IMG/VR virus record: IMGVR_UViG_3300025132_000209
Location: 1 to 28,873 of that record
DNA: 28,873 nt
Reading direction: 5' to 3' (one strand)
From: a virus
Notes under the pieces: generated by a model
Databases searched by the model: none
The model's input: the letters and a program-made list of their open reading frames with translations, nothing else
What the model was told of the DNA's origin: nothing
Position numbers and translations under genes: made by a program
Shown here: positions 20,677 to 28,873 of the stretch, one piece after another
How the letters are laid out: every line of letters begins with the position of its first letter
How positions within the stretch are numbered: the stretch's first letter is position 1

Positions 20677-23600
20677 TGGCTGGTCTGGACGATTTTCGTC
20701 GAAGCTACCCGCAGTACGACGACATATCTGACAAAGAGCTTGCCGACTCGCTTCACGCAAAATACTACTCTGACATGCCGGTGGATGATTTTTATCAAAC
20801 ACTAGGTCTTGACGACACGTCATTTCTCGGCTCTGTGGGTGAGGCTGTGCGTCGCATTCCCGGCGGCTTGGCGCGAGGCATTACCAGTACATTTACAGGC
20901 GCTGGACAGCTTATCCCCGGTCTTGATGATGACATGTTGGTGGAAACCCAGCGTGGTATCGATGAGTCCATCAGAGAGACGCTCGGTTACGACCCTGCCT
21001 ACGACGACAGCAATATCGCCGCGATTGGTGAGGCGGTGGGCCAGATTGGCTCGTTCATGCTTCCCGGCCTTGGGCTGGCAAAGCTGGCCACGGTTGGGCG
21101 AGGGGCGCAAACGGCCTTGGGCGCTGGGATAGGCTCCTCTCAGGGGCTTGCCCTCGGGGCGGAAGAGCGTCAACAGGCAATGGACCGTGGCGTTGAAATC
21201 TCCGAGACACAGAAGAACCTAGCCAAAGCGTCAGATGTTGCTATCGGCGCCTTGGAAGTGGCTGGTGTCCCGTTCAGGATACTGAAAGGACTGCCTAAAA
21301 ACTTTGAGGACACGCCGGAAGGTGGCGTCCTGATGCGTCGATTGCGCTCAGCAGTGGCTGGGGGCTTTGCGGAAGGCGCTCAGGAAGCTGTCTCCGGTAT
21401 CGCTAGAGACATAGCCGCGTCATCTATATATGACCCAGACAGGGAAATTGCCTCAAGCGTTGTTGATGATTTTGCTGTTGGTGCCGGTGCGGGTGGTATC
21501 TTTGATTTTGCGTTCAGTCTTGCCACGGGCAAGTATAAGCGCAGAGCCCCAGATGCCCCGCCAGAGATAAAAGAGCCCACACCCGAAGAAGCCGAGGCAG
21601 AAAGAGCGGCAAGGGTTCGTGAGGAAGAAAAAGCCGAGGCATTCAAGGAGCAGGAGATTGCGGCGGCAAAAGAGGCGCAACGTGTTCAGGAGGGGCTGGT
21701 TGGCCCTCCGACAGCAGAGACCGCAGAGCAGGGCTTGGTTATTCCGGGTCGCTCTGAGCAGTTAAGAGAAGATTTTCAATACGGCAGAGACCTTGGCCAG
21801 CCAGAGTACGGTCTGAATATCGAAGAGTCTACAGCAGAAAGAATTGCAAACCGGATCGCCACTAGGCTCAGCTCAAATATGCCGCTTGGGGTCACGTTTG
21901 ACCCGAAAAAAGACAGAATTACCGCTGATGGCGTTGAATATGGGCCAGCCATCAAGGATGAGCAGAAGCGCCAAGAGGTTGCCAACAGGCTCACATCTAG
22001 GGGCCAGCGCCGGCAGGCCGCTGTCGAGGCAATCACGCCGCTCGCAGAGTCTTACAGCCAAAACACTGCGGACCTGCAAAGGGAGGTTCGGGGCTTAGAG
22101 CTAGAGACGAAGACACTCAATAGGGCCGTTAATGTCGAGGAGAAAGAGCTAAAAAAGCTATCTACAAGGCGATTTAGCACGCCCGTCACCACAGAGGATG
22201 ACCTGCTCACGGCGGTGGCGAAGCTGGGCGGCATTGATACTGAGCTTGCGCGTCAGGATGGAATCGAAGCGTCCAGAAACCCAAAGCCCTACGCCGGGAA
22301 ATACAGGGTTATTAAGAAGGGCGGCTTGTCATTTGACGAAATGGGCGAGTTGCTTGCTGATAACAATTTCTACGCAATAAGGCCGTCTGCCAATCAAGTC
22401 TTGCAGGATGTGGATGATGCCCTTAACAAGTTCGATGAATTTGCTCAGTTTGATGAGGGCAAGTTTGCCCCCTCCCCAGACGCATACACCTTCCTTGGCG
22501 GCTCTAGAGGCGCGGAAATACAGGCGAAGAAGCGTGACCTTGAGCAAAGATATCAAAGGCTTGACGAGATCAAGTTCAAGATAAAAGAGCTTCAATCCGC
22601 AGACACCGCGACTGTGCCAAGTCGCCGGAGTCTTGATTCTGAGGGCGCGTCTAGGACGGAGATAGAGCAAGTCGAAGACTTTCAGCGTCTGGTGGAGGAG
22701 ACTGCCGCGTCCCAGCCCCCGCTTGCGGATGTGGAGCTTGTTGACACTCGCGACAGGGATACAGCCCAAGCCGCCGCCGAGGCAGAGAGAAGTCTGCCAC
22801 CCACAGAGCCAATTGTGGCTCAAGACGCCCCATCACGCGACATTCCCGCCCAAGAGGCTCAGCCAGACCCTTCTGCTTCTCAAGCGGTCGTCCCATATGA
22901 CCCCAATGACACCGATGTAGCGAGGAACCTGCGTCAGGCTCTGGAGCGTTTTGGTGTTGCTGACCAGTTCACGGCAAGGCTTGTAGATCAAGTAGGAAAA
23001 GCGACTTACGACGCTGATGGCAACGTGATTGTGGCGCCCGACCCAAGCGCTATGGAGGAGCAGGCTAGGTCGGCGGAGGAAGGCAGGCCATACACAGTTG
23101 AAGGGAACTTCAGCCCCCTGACCAGATTAATACAGGTGAGCCTAGACGCGGTAAGGCCAAAGGTCGAGGCTGGAATGACCTATGATCAGGCCGTCGCGGA
23201 CATTCTTAACCACGAGATTGTCCACGCACTGCGTCGTCTTGACTTATTCACAGCAAAAGAGTTTAGCCTGCTTGAGCGGGTCAGTCGCAAATACATCAAG
23301 CCAGATAGCGGCGTAACCTACGCAAACTGGGCATCATCAACATACGCAGATCGGGCCCCAGTAGAGGTTCAGGAGGAGGCGATTGCGGAGATGATCCGTG
23401 ACGCCCTTACAGAAGGCGTTGTTATTGACGGCAGGCAGACTAAGCCCACCGGCAAGATACGTCAGATGATCAACAAGATTGTCGATTTTGTGAAGAGTCT
23501 TGCAGGCTTTTCTCAGGATCAGGATATACGCTCCTTTTCCGAGCTGGTGGACGCAGTCAAGGCTGGAGAGGTGGGGCAAAGAGAGCGTGGCGCTGTTCGC

Positions 23601-26600
23601 ACCCAGATGGCCGTGGAGCGAGAAGCTGGTGCTATACCTGAGCGCGGGATCACATCAGAGGTTCTTGGCTTTCAGTATGAGCGACCTCGGGGCCTTGGTG
23701 ATACAGCAAGAGAAGCTGTTGCTGGGGCCGCAGATCAGCCCATAATCGATGAGGCCATGATGAGTCGGCGCCTCGTCAGGGCAGAAGAGCAGGGCTTTGA
23801 CACCAGCAAGGTGTATTACCACGGCACGGCCTCCCCCGATATACGTCGATTCCGCACGGAAATCCCCCACGCAAGAGGCATCATCGCCGGACACTTCACA
23901 ACCAATCCAGAGTTTGCTGACACGTTCGTGCCCCTGACAGCAAGGGAGGGCGAGGCGCAAACCATCTATCCTGTCTTTTTGCGAGCCAACAACACGTTTA
24001 ATCCTCGCAATGACCAAATGAGAGCGTTGGTTCTTGATGAGATTGTTAAGGGGCGAGACGGCCAAGGACACAATTTTATTGTTGACCATGCGTTACGCAC
24101 ATCAAAGCTGGACCTTAAAGAGTCAGACGCCATTGGGTTCGCAGATTCGGCTGTGGAAGAGGCTAGGGCCGCGATCTCAGTAAGTCCAAACAAGACCAGC
24201 TTTGAAGAGCTTGAGATAATGTCTCCGTTCATCAAGGCGGCTGGCTTTGACTCTTATCTCGACTTTGAGGGCGGCGCCAGAGGAGTGACCGGCATAGCGG
24301 TGTTTAATCCCGCTGACATCAAGGGCGTGTTTGCTGAGTTTGATCCGTCCGGCGTCCCAGAGGGGATGCGGTACGAAGATGACATCATGTTTAGCCGCAG
24401 GGCAACAGGCACTCCAATAACCAGTGCCGTAGCTAGGGCCAAGAAGAAGCATGAAGGTCTTAGGTTTAGCACTGAAGAAGAATTTTTTGGCAAAATCTGG
24501 CCGTCATTGATGGCGGATGTTGGCGGCACCGTTCCTGCTAACAAGCTGAGGGTAGCCGCCAAGCGTGCAGTAAAAGACCTCAAAGAGTGGGTCAAAAACA
24601 ACCCCAAGTACAACGACTACTACAGCGAGGACATGAGGGCGACTCGCGCCTCCCTTGAGGCTGAGTACGGGGAAATGGCTGATAGCGATTTTGCTCTGTA
24701 CATGTTTCTAAATGGGATCACGTCTCCGGGGACAAAGCTGGCATCGAATGTTGGGGATGCGGTCAAGGCGTTTGACCTTTATCGCCGCGACGGCAACTTT
24801 GACGCGATTACAATGGGGCTCAGCGACAAGGGCAACATGGTCATTAAAGACTCTCCGATTAGCATATCCGGCCTCACCGCGTCAGCTAAGGCTAGGACAA
24901 TGAAGTCCTTGGACAAACTGATTCGCGAGCAAGGTAGCGTGGAGGCCGCGCTTGAGCACCTGTTTGAGCCTGTCACGATGAAGGAGCTAGAGTCGTTTAA
25001 GCAAGGGCTAGGGTATTCGGGCGTTGACAAGAAGTCTGACATACGCGGTCTAGTAGAGGACGCGACGGGCCAGAAGCCAGACAAGAATCAGCTTATTCCT
25101 AGAATGTTTTTCTTAGGGCCAAAGCTGGGTGCGTACACGCTCAACCTGATGGGCAACAGCCGATACCAAACTGTTGATGTCTGGGAGGCTAGATTTATAC
25201 GCAGTTATTTTGATAACATGTATGACACCAATACAGGCATCACAATGACTGCTGATGAGGGCCGCTTGTTTCGCGACTTCAGCAGGGTCTTTTCTGAAGA
25301 GTTCGAGAAAGTGTCTGGCTACAAGGCAGACCCCGCAACTCTTCAGGCAATGCGCTGGTTTTACATGATTAACTCAGCCAAAGAGGCTGGATATTCTGGA
25401 GCTTCAACCAATGAAACGATATCAGAACTCACAGAAAAACAAATCCAAAACACTAGAAAAGCTCGCTATGGAGGCAGGTCGTCGGGCGATGGAGCGGTTC
25501 AGGTCGGAGACCAAGCAACAAGAGAAGGCCAAGAAAGAATAGAAGACGCCCCGCTTGCGTCTCGGCGCAAAATTGATCCAGCCAAGGTTGAGGCGGCTGT
25601 TGCAGAGACAGCGGCAGAGGCAGAGGCGGCAAGATACAATGTTCCTCTTTACAGCACCAAGGCATCACCAGAGGCCCAGTACATAGCTAGGAATCCAGAA
25701 GCCTCAATCATTACTGATGACGTGTTAGAGGCAAGACAGCCGAAGTACAGCAACACCGCAAACAGGGTCATCAACAGCCTTACCGCAGACCGACCTCAAG
25801 CCGCCGACCCCATGCAGGAGTTCATGGAGGCAACTGGCGAAGACAGCACTATCGACTATCAGCTAACAAGGGCAAAGCAAGCCACGGTCAACCGGTACGC
25901 TAGGCTAGAAAAGCTACACAAGAAATACTTCAGGGACTATCTGGCCGATACTAGCGCGATAGCGTCTGTGTTGTTTGCCGACAGGTCTCGCGGCGTCACC
26001 GCCTCTGCAATCAAGGACGGCGTCCCACAGTACCAGCAGGGATACACAAAAGTCGTGGACTTCACCCACAAAGGGAGAAAGTATCGCGGCCTAATCGACA
26101 TACTGGGTATGCTCCGCACCAAAGAGCATGGTGACCTTAGTAGGCTGGCCCAGTCTTATGCTATCGCTATGCGTGGGCGCCGACTGAACGACGAAGGCAA
26201 GCCGACACCCGTCTCCAAAAAGGATATAGATGATGTCAAGGCCGCAGTAGCCGAGTACACCGATGTAAATGGCAACAACCCGATCATTGAGTGGTATGAC
26301 GCTTGGCAGGCATACAACAACAAGGTCATTCAGTTCCTGCAAGATACAGGCGTGCTGTCAGAAGAGACCGCAGTAAGCTGGCGGGAGGCGTCAGACTATA
26401 TTCCGTTTTATCGGGCGCTCGACAAGTCCGCCAAGGTCGGTAGCGTTACGCATGGCGTATTTGGCGACCTAACCAAGCTGGGCTCGTTCCGTGCCTACAA
26501 GGGTAGCGACAAGGCAATCAATGTGCCGCTCGTTGAGGCTATCGTAAAAAACACATCTGCGGCGATTGATATGGGCATGAGGAACGTAGCCCAACAAAGA

Positions 26601-28370
26601 ATCGCCCGTGACATGCAGAAGCTACAGCTTGCAACACAAGTGCCTTACGGTAGACGCAACGAGGCCGGTGTTGTTACATTTAAGGTCAGGGGAAACCCTG
26701 TCAGCTTCTTAATACACGACCCCTTGATTTATGAGTCGATGCAAGCAATCGACAGCACAGGGGTCGAAGACTTCTCTCGGACATACTTTGGCCCATTCTC
26801 TAACTTGTTAAGAGAAACGGTAACTAGATCCCCCGGATTTATGCTTGCCAACATGTTCAGGGATAGCCTATCTGCGTTTGTTACGTCTGGCTCCAATTTT
26901 GTTCCACTGTTAGACACCGTTCGCGGCGCCTTTGGGGATGTCAATAGGCTTGAGCGCACAGGTGTTGTCGGGGGGTATGATTTTTCTGTAGGCCAAAACA
27001 TGTTTACTGGCGAGGCCAAGATAGATGACCTTTTTGAGCAGGAGTTTGACCGCAGAAGCAAGAACGGCCTACCGCTTAACATGTTTAAGGGTGCGTGGGA
27101 CTTCTTGGGTCGGGCAACTACTCGCTCTGATGCGGCCACAAGACAGGCTGTATTTAACGATGTATATAGCCGCACAGGAAATGAAGCTGAAGCGCATTTT
27201 CAGGCTCAAGAGGTGCTGAACTTTTCTAGACGGGGCAGTAACCCCGTCATGAGGGCAATAACTGCGGCGATACCATTTTTAAATGCAAGGATACAGGGCC
27301 TAGACGTGCTGTATAGAGGGGCTATAGGCACAAATAACGCGAACACCGAGCTTGGTCGTAGCAGGGCGGCATTGTCATTTGCTTTGAGAGGGGCGCTTCT
27401 AGCCTCGGCAACTGCCCTCTACTGGACAATGGTAAGTGACGAAGAAGAATACAAAGAGGCAAGCCCTGAAGAACGCGACAATTACTGGCTGATCCCGATG
27501 GACGGTATGGTGCTCAGACTGCCCATCCCGTTTGAGGTCGGCTTGATATTCAAGACAATACCAGAGATGTTGTTAGACACAACATACGGCGAGAGAACGT
27601 CGCGTCAGGCGTTTGAGACAGTAAAGCGCGGAGTGACATCGACCTTGGAGTTTGACCCTGTGTTTGGGATACAGGCGATTGCTCCAGTGCTTGAGGCTTC
27701 TGTTAATTACAACAGCTTTACAGGAAGGCCAGTGGTTCCTGTGTGGATGACCGGTAAGTTGCCGGCACAGCAGGCCACAGATTACACGTCAGAACTAGGC
27801 CGGTTTATTGGTGAGTCACTGAGCATATCGCCAATGAAGATAGATCACATCATGAAGGGATATACCGGCACGATGGGAACATATGTCTTGGACTGGACGG
27901 ACAGGGTGATAAGAGACCCGAATGTGTCCGACAGCCTGAAAGACATGGGAGTCAGCATTTCATCACCGGAGTTTCCGTCAGCCGCTGTATATGACTATCC
28001 AGTATTAAAGAGATTCTTGCGGGGGCCAGAAGGCACTGGCTTGAGAGATCAGTTTTATGACCTGTACAACGAAGTACGCCAGACCTACAACACCATGAAT
28101 GATCTGCGCGAAGAGGGCAGGACTGAGGACTTAAACCGCCTTATCTCAACAAGAGGGACACTGCTTGATGTGAAGAGCCCTGTTTACAGCCTGAAGCGCA
28201 AGCTAGACAAGATTAGGAAGCGAAGGCAGGCGATACTCAGATCTGACCTTGATCCAGATGTAAAACGCGACAGAATAGAAGAGCTAAACGAGCTTACAAA
28301 TAAGATGTTGGCCATTGTGCCTGAGCTGGAAAAGGCCGCAGATAGGCCGGCGACAAGGATGTTTCAGTAG
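20676..28370 (+). CDS. Giant polyvalent ejection protein: metalloprotease-like, ART-like and LPD38-like domains
   Basis: The product has 2564 residues. F-R-R-S-Y-P-Q-Y-D-D (8-17) and K-Y-Y-S-D-M-P (30-36) form a start shared by phage internal proteins, followed by Gly/Ala-rich hydrophobic stretches (about 110-175, 265-285). Charged helices and a Pro/Ala linker reach about 745. H846-E-I-V-H850 with later E901/E905 looks like a zinc metallopeptidase. V-Y-Y-H1049-G-T and H-F-T-T-N-P-E-F-A (1073-1081), with N-P-A-D-I-K near 1220, fit an ADP-ribosyltransferase of polyvalent proteins. About 1245-1600 is a conserved helical domain (V-D-V-W-E-A-R at 1500-1506). About 1720-2350 resembles LPD38, with a membrane-like helix near 2233-2252. 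S-R-R sites at 1030, 1240 and 1629 separate domains. No transglycosylase motif is seen. Ejection with DNA is inferred from context. Confidence 0.75.
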   Translation: MAGLDDFRRSYPQYDDISDKELADSLHAKYYSDMPVDDFYQTLGLDDTSFLGSVGEAVRRIPGGLARGITSTFTGAGQLIPGLDDDMLVETQRGIDESIRETLGYDPAYDDSNIAAIGEAVGQIGSFMLPGLGLAKLATVGRGAQTALGAGIGSSQGLALGAEERQQAMDRGVEISETQKNLAKASDVAIGALEVAGVPFRILKGLPKNFEDTPEGGVLMRRLRSAVAGGFAEGAQEAVSGIARDIAASSIYDPDREIASSVVDDFAVGAGAGGIFDFAFSLATGKYKRRAPDAPPEIKEPTPEEAEAERAARVREEEKAEAFKEQEIAAAKEAQRVQEGLVGPPTAETAEQGLVIPGRSEQLREDFQYGRDLGQPEYGLNIEESTAERIANRIATRLSSNMPLGVTFDPKKDRITADGVEYGPAIKDEQKRQEVANRLTSRGQRRQAAVEAITPLAESYSQNTADLQREVRGLELETKTLNRAVNVEEKELKKLSTRRFSTPVTTEDDLLTAVAKLGGIDTELARQDGIEASRNPKPYAGKYRVIKKGGLSFDEMGELLADNNFYAIRPSANQVLQDVDDALNKFDEFAQFDEGKFAPSPDAYTFLGGSRGAEIQAKKRDLEQRYQRLDEIKFKIKELQSADTATVPSRRSLDSEGASRTEIEQVEDFQRLVEETAASQPPLADVELVDTRDRDTAQAAAEAERSLPPTEPIVAQDAPSRDIPAQEAQPDPSASQAVVPYDPNDTDVARNLRQALERFGVADQFTARLVDQVGKATYDADGNVIVAPDPSAMEEQARSAEEGRPYTVEGNFSPLTRLIQVSLDAVRPKVEAGMTYDQAVADILNHEIVHALRRLDLFTAKEFSLLERVSRKYIKPDSGVTYANWASSTYADRAPVEVQEEAIAEMIRDALTEGVVIDGRQTKPTGKIRQMINKIVDFVKSLAGFSQDQDIRSFSELVDAVKAGEVGQRERGAVRTQMAVEREAGAIPERGITSEVLGFQYERPRGLGDTAREAVAGAADQPIIDEAMMSRRLVRAEEQGFDTSKVYYHGTASPDIRRFRTEIPHARGIIAGHFTTNPEFADTFVPLTAREGEAQTIYPVFLRANNTFNPRNDQMRALVLDEIVKGRDGQGHNFIVDHALRTSKLDLKESDAIGFADSAVEEARAAISVSPNKTSFEELEIMSPFIKAAGFDSYLDFEGGARGVTGIAVFNPADIKGVFAEFDPSGVPEGMRYEDDIMFSRRATGTPITSAVARAKKKHEGLRFSTEEEFFGKIWPSLMADVGGTVPANKLRVAAKRAVKDLKEWVKNNPKYNDYYSEDMRATRASLEAEYGEMADSDFALYMFLNGITSPGTKLASNVGDAVKAFDLYRRDGNFDAITMGLSDKGNMVIKDSPISISGLTASAKARTMKSLDKLIREQGSVEAALEHLFEPVTMKELESFKQGLGYSGVDKKSDIRGLVEDATGQKPDKNQLIPRMFFLGPKLGAYTLNLMGNSRYQTVDVWEARFIRSYFDNMYDTNTGITMTADEGRLFRDFSRVFSEEFEKVSGYKADPATLQAMRWFYMINSAKEAGYSGASTNETISELTEKQIQNTRKARYGGRSSGDGAVQVGDQATREGQERIEDAPLASRRKIDPAKVEAAVAETAAEAEAARYNVPLYSTKASPEAQYIARNPEASIITDDVLEARQPKYSNTANRVINSLTADRPQAADPMQEFMEATGEDSTIDYQLTRAKQATVNRYARLEKLHKKYFRDYLADTSAIASVLFADRSRGVTASAIKDGVPQYQQGYTKVVDFTHKGRKYRGLIDILGMLRTKEHGDLSRLAQSYAIAMRGRRLNDEGKPTPVSKKDIDDVKAAVAEYTDVNGNNPIIEWYDAWQAYNNKVIQFLQDTGVLSEETAVSWREASDYIPFYRALDKSAKVGSVTHGVFGDLTKLGSFRAYKGSDKAINVPLVEAIVKNTSAAIDMGMRNVAQQRIARDMQKLQLATQVPYGRRNEAGVVTFKVRGNPVSFLIHDPLIYESMQAIDSTGVEDFSRTYFGPFSNLLRETVTRSPGFMLANMFRDSLSAFVTSGSNFVPLLDTVRGAFGDVNRLERTGVVGGYDFSVGQNMFTGEAKIDDLFEQEFDRRSKNGLPLNMFKGAWDFLGRATTRSDAATRQAVFNDVYSRTGNEAEAHFQAQEVLNFSRRGSNPVMRAITAAIPFLNARIQGLDVLYRGAIGTNNANTELGRSRAALSFALRGALLASATALYWTMVSDEEEYKEASPEERDNYWLIPMDGMVLRLPIPFEVGLIFKTIPEMLLDTTYGERTSRQAFETVKRGVTSTLEFDPVFGIQAIAPVLEASVNYNSFTGRPVVPVWMTGKLPAQQATDYTSELGRFIGESLSISPMKIDHIMKGYTGTMGTYVLDWTDRVIRDPNVSDSLKDMGVSISSPEFPSAAVYDYPVLKRFLRGPEGTGLRDQFYDLYNEVRQTYNTMNDLREEGRTEDLNRLISTRGTLLDVKSPVYSLKRKLDKIRKRRQAILRSDLDPDVKRDRIEELNELTNKMLAIVPELEKAADRPATRMFQ

Positions 28371-28396
28371 ATTGCAGGCTTTAGCGGAGACGTAGA

Positions 28397-28873
28397 ATGC
28401 AGTTGCAGAAGTTTGCTCAAAGCGACCGACAGGCCGAAGTTGCGTCAATGGCAGACGGAGGATTTACTAAATCGCAGATTGCCCAAGAGCTGGGCATTGA
28501 CGAGCGCAATGTTTACCGCATTTTACAGCGGATCAAAAACAACGCGGCCAAGCGCGGGTATAGTCCAGAACACGACATGACACACACTGTGCCGCATGGG
28601 TACAAGGTCAAGGGCGTATCTACCTATTACAACGATGAGGGCAAGCCCACTGGACAGTGGGTAAAGTCTGCCGCCGATGAGCAAGAGCGGGTAGACGCCT
28701 TACTCAAGGCGGTCGAAGATGCCGCAACCTCCCTGCCAAAGTTCAAGCCTGTTGCCGCACCCAAGCAATTCAATGAGAACCTTGCCTCCCTGCTCACCAT
28801 CACAGACTTCCATCTCGGCATGAAGGCATGGAAAGACTCAGACGGGGACGACTGGGACGTGACCATTGCTAGA
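28397..28873 (+). CDS. Helix-turn-helix plus metallophosphoesterase protein (3' truncated)
   Basis: ATG 28397, with GGAGA 7 bases upstream, opens a frame that stays open to the window end: 159 residues visible. Residues 11-50 form a helix-turn-helix (F-T-K-S-Q-I-A-Q-E-L-G-I-D-E-R-N-V-Y-R-I). Residues 70-90 have K-V-K-G-V-S-T-Y-Y-N and G-Q-W-V-K. At 133-142, L-T-I-T-D137-F-H139-L-G-M starts a calcineurin-like phosphoesterase domain, with D-x-H as the first metal ligands, followed by W-K-D-S-D-G-D-D-W-D. I recall this two-part protein from many phages as a DNA-binding Mre11-type phosphoesterase of unknown substrate. It is the first non-virion gene after the ejection block, 26 bases after its stop. 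The catalytic remainder lies outside the window. Confidence 0.75.
   Translation, partial: MQLQKFAQSDRQAEVASMADGGFTKSQIAQELGIDERNVYRILQRIKNNAAKRGYSPEHDMTHTVPHGYKVKGVSTYYNDEGKPTGQWVKSAADEQERVDALLKAVEDAATSLPKFKPVAAPKQFNENLASLLTITDFHLGMKAWKDSDGDDWDVTIAR

Noticed and set aside
20676-21300. Lytic transglycosylase domain at the start of the giant protein, as in T7 gp16
   Set aside because: No E-S-x-x motif followed by the usual Gly/Met-x-Gln pattern could be found; the segment is Gly/Ala-rich and hydrophobic instead.
26896-26914. A second parS-like site at TTGTTCCACTG
   Set aside because: Only the left arm matches; the right arm is absent, so it is probably a chance half-site within a coding region.

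Overview
The window is a piece of a tailed bacteriophage genome (Caudoviricetes). Every gene is on the + strand, genes are packed tightly with many ATGA, GTGA and TAATG stop/start overlaps, and no tRNA, rRNA, CRISPR array or insertion sequence is visible. A P22 gp10-like nozzle protein, two short adaptor-type proteins, no tape-measure or sheath gene, and a run of large internal or ejection-type proteins point to a podovirus-like short-tailed particle. Many products resemble families I know mainly from uncultured marine phage genomes, so an aquatic bacterial host is likely. No host can be named. These assignments come from reading the sequence, not from database searches.

Layout. 1-3412 is the head region: a 5'-truncated virion protein, the HK97-fold major capsid protein, two further probable virion proteins, and four very small, very basic proteins. 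Two identical GGGGGC-TTCG-GCCCCC hairpins punctuate this region. A palindrome one base away from the chromosomal parS partition site lies between the first hairpin and the next gene. 3413-5368 holds head-tail connector genes (two adaptor-like proteins and two small conserved proteins). 5369-9180 holds tail and appendage genes: a conserved beta-rich virion protein, a tandem-repeat protein, a tail fibre with a C-terminal self-cleaving S74 chaperone, and a DUF7936-like protein.

9212-11269 is a lysis-type cassette inserted among the tail genes: small membrane proteins, a secreted Cys-rich protein, a 3TM holin-like protein and an M15 peptidase endolysin. 11282-13654 returns to the tail with the nozzle protein and two small virion proteins. 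13657-28370 is half of the window and encodes proteins probably carried in the virion and ejected into the host. They include a 1024-residue Gly-rich protein, a GNAT-like protein, a Gln-rich coiled-coil protein, a Pro/Gln/Met-repeat protein and a 2564-residue polyvalent protein. The last carries an HEIVH metalloprotease-like motif, an ADP-ribosyltransferase-like domain and an LPD38-like C-terminal region. The window ends inside a helix-turn-helix plus metallophosphoesterase gene.

How it works together. The first half builds capsid, connector and tail. The cassette at 9.2-11.3 kb opens the host at the end of infection. The 13.6-28.4 kb block probably makes the internal core that is delivered at the start. 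Its order and sizes (140, 464, 712, 2564 residues) echo T7 gp13-gp16 (internal core). The most interesting points are the parS-like site, the ejected ART/metalloprotease protein with recurring S-R-R linkers, the quartet of basic mini-proteins, and a double-frame membrane-protein locus at 10115-10294.
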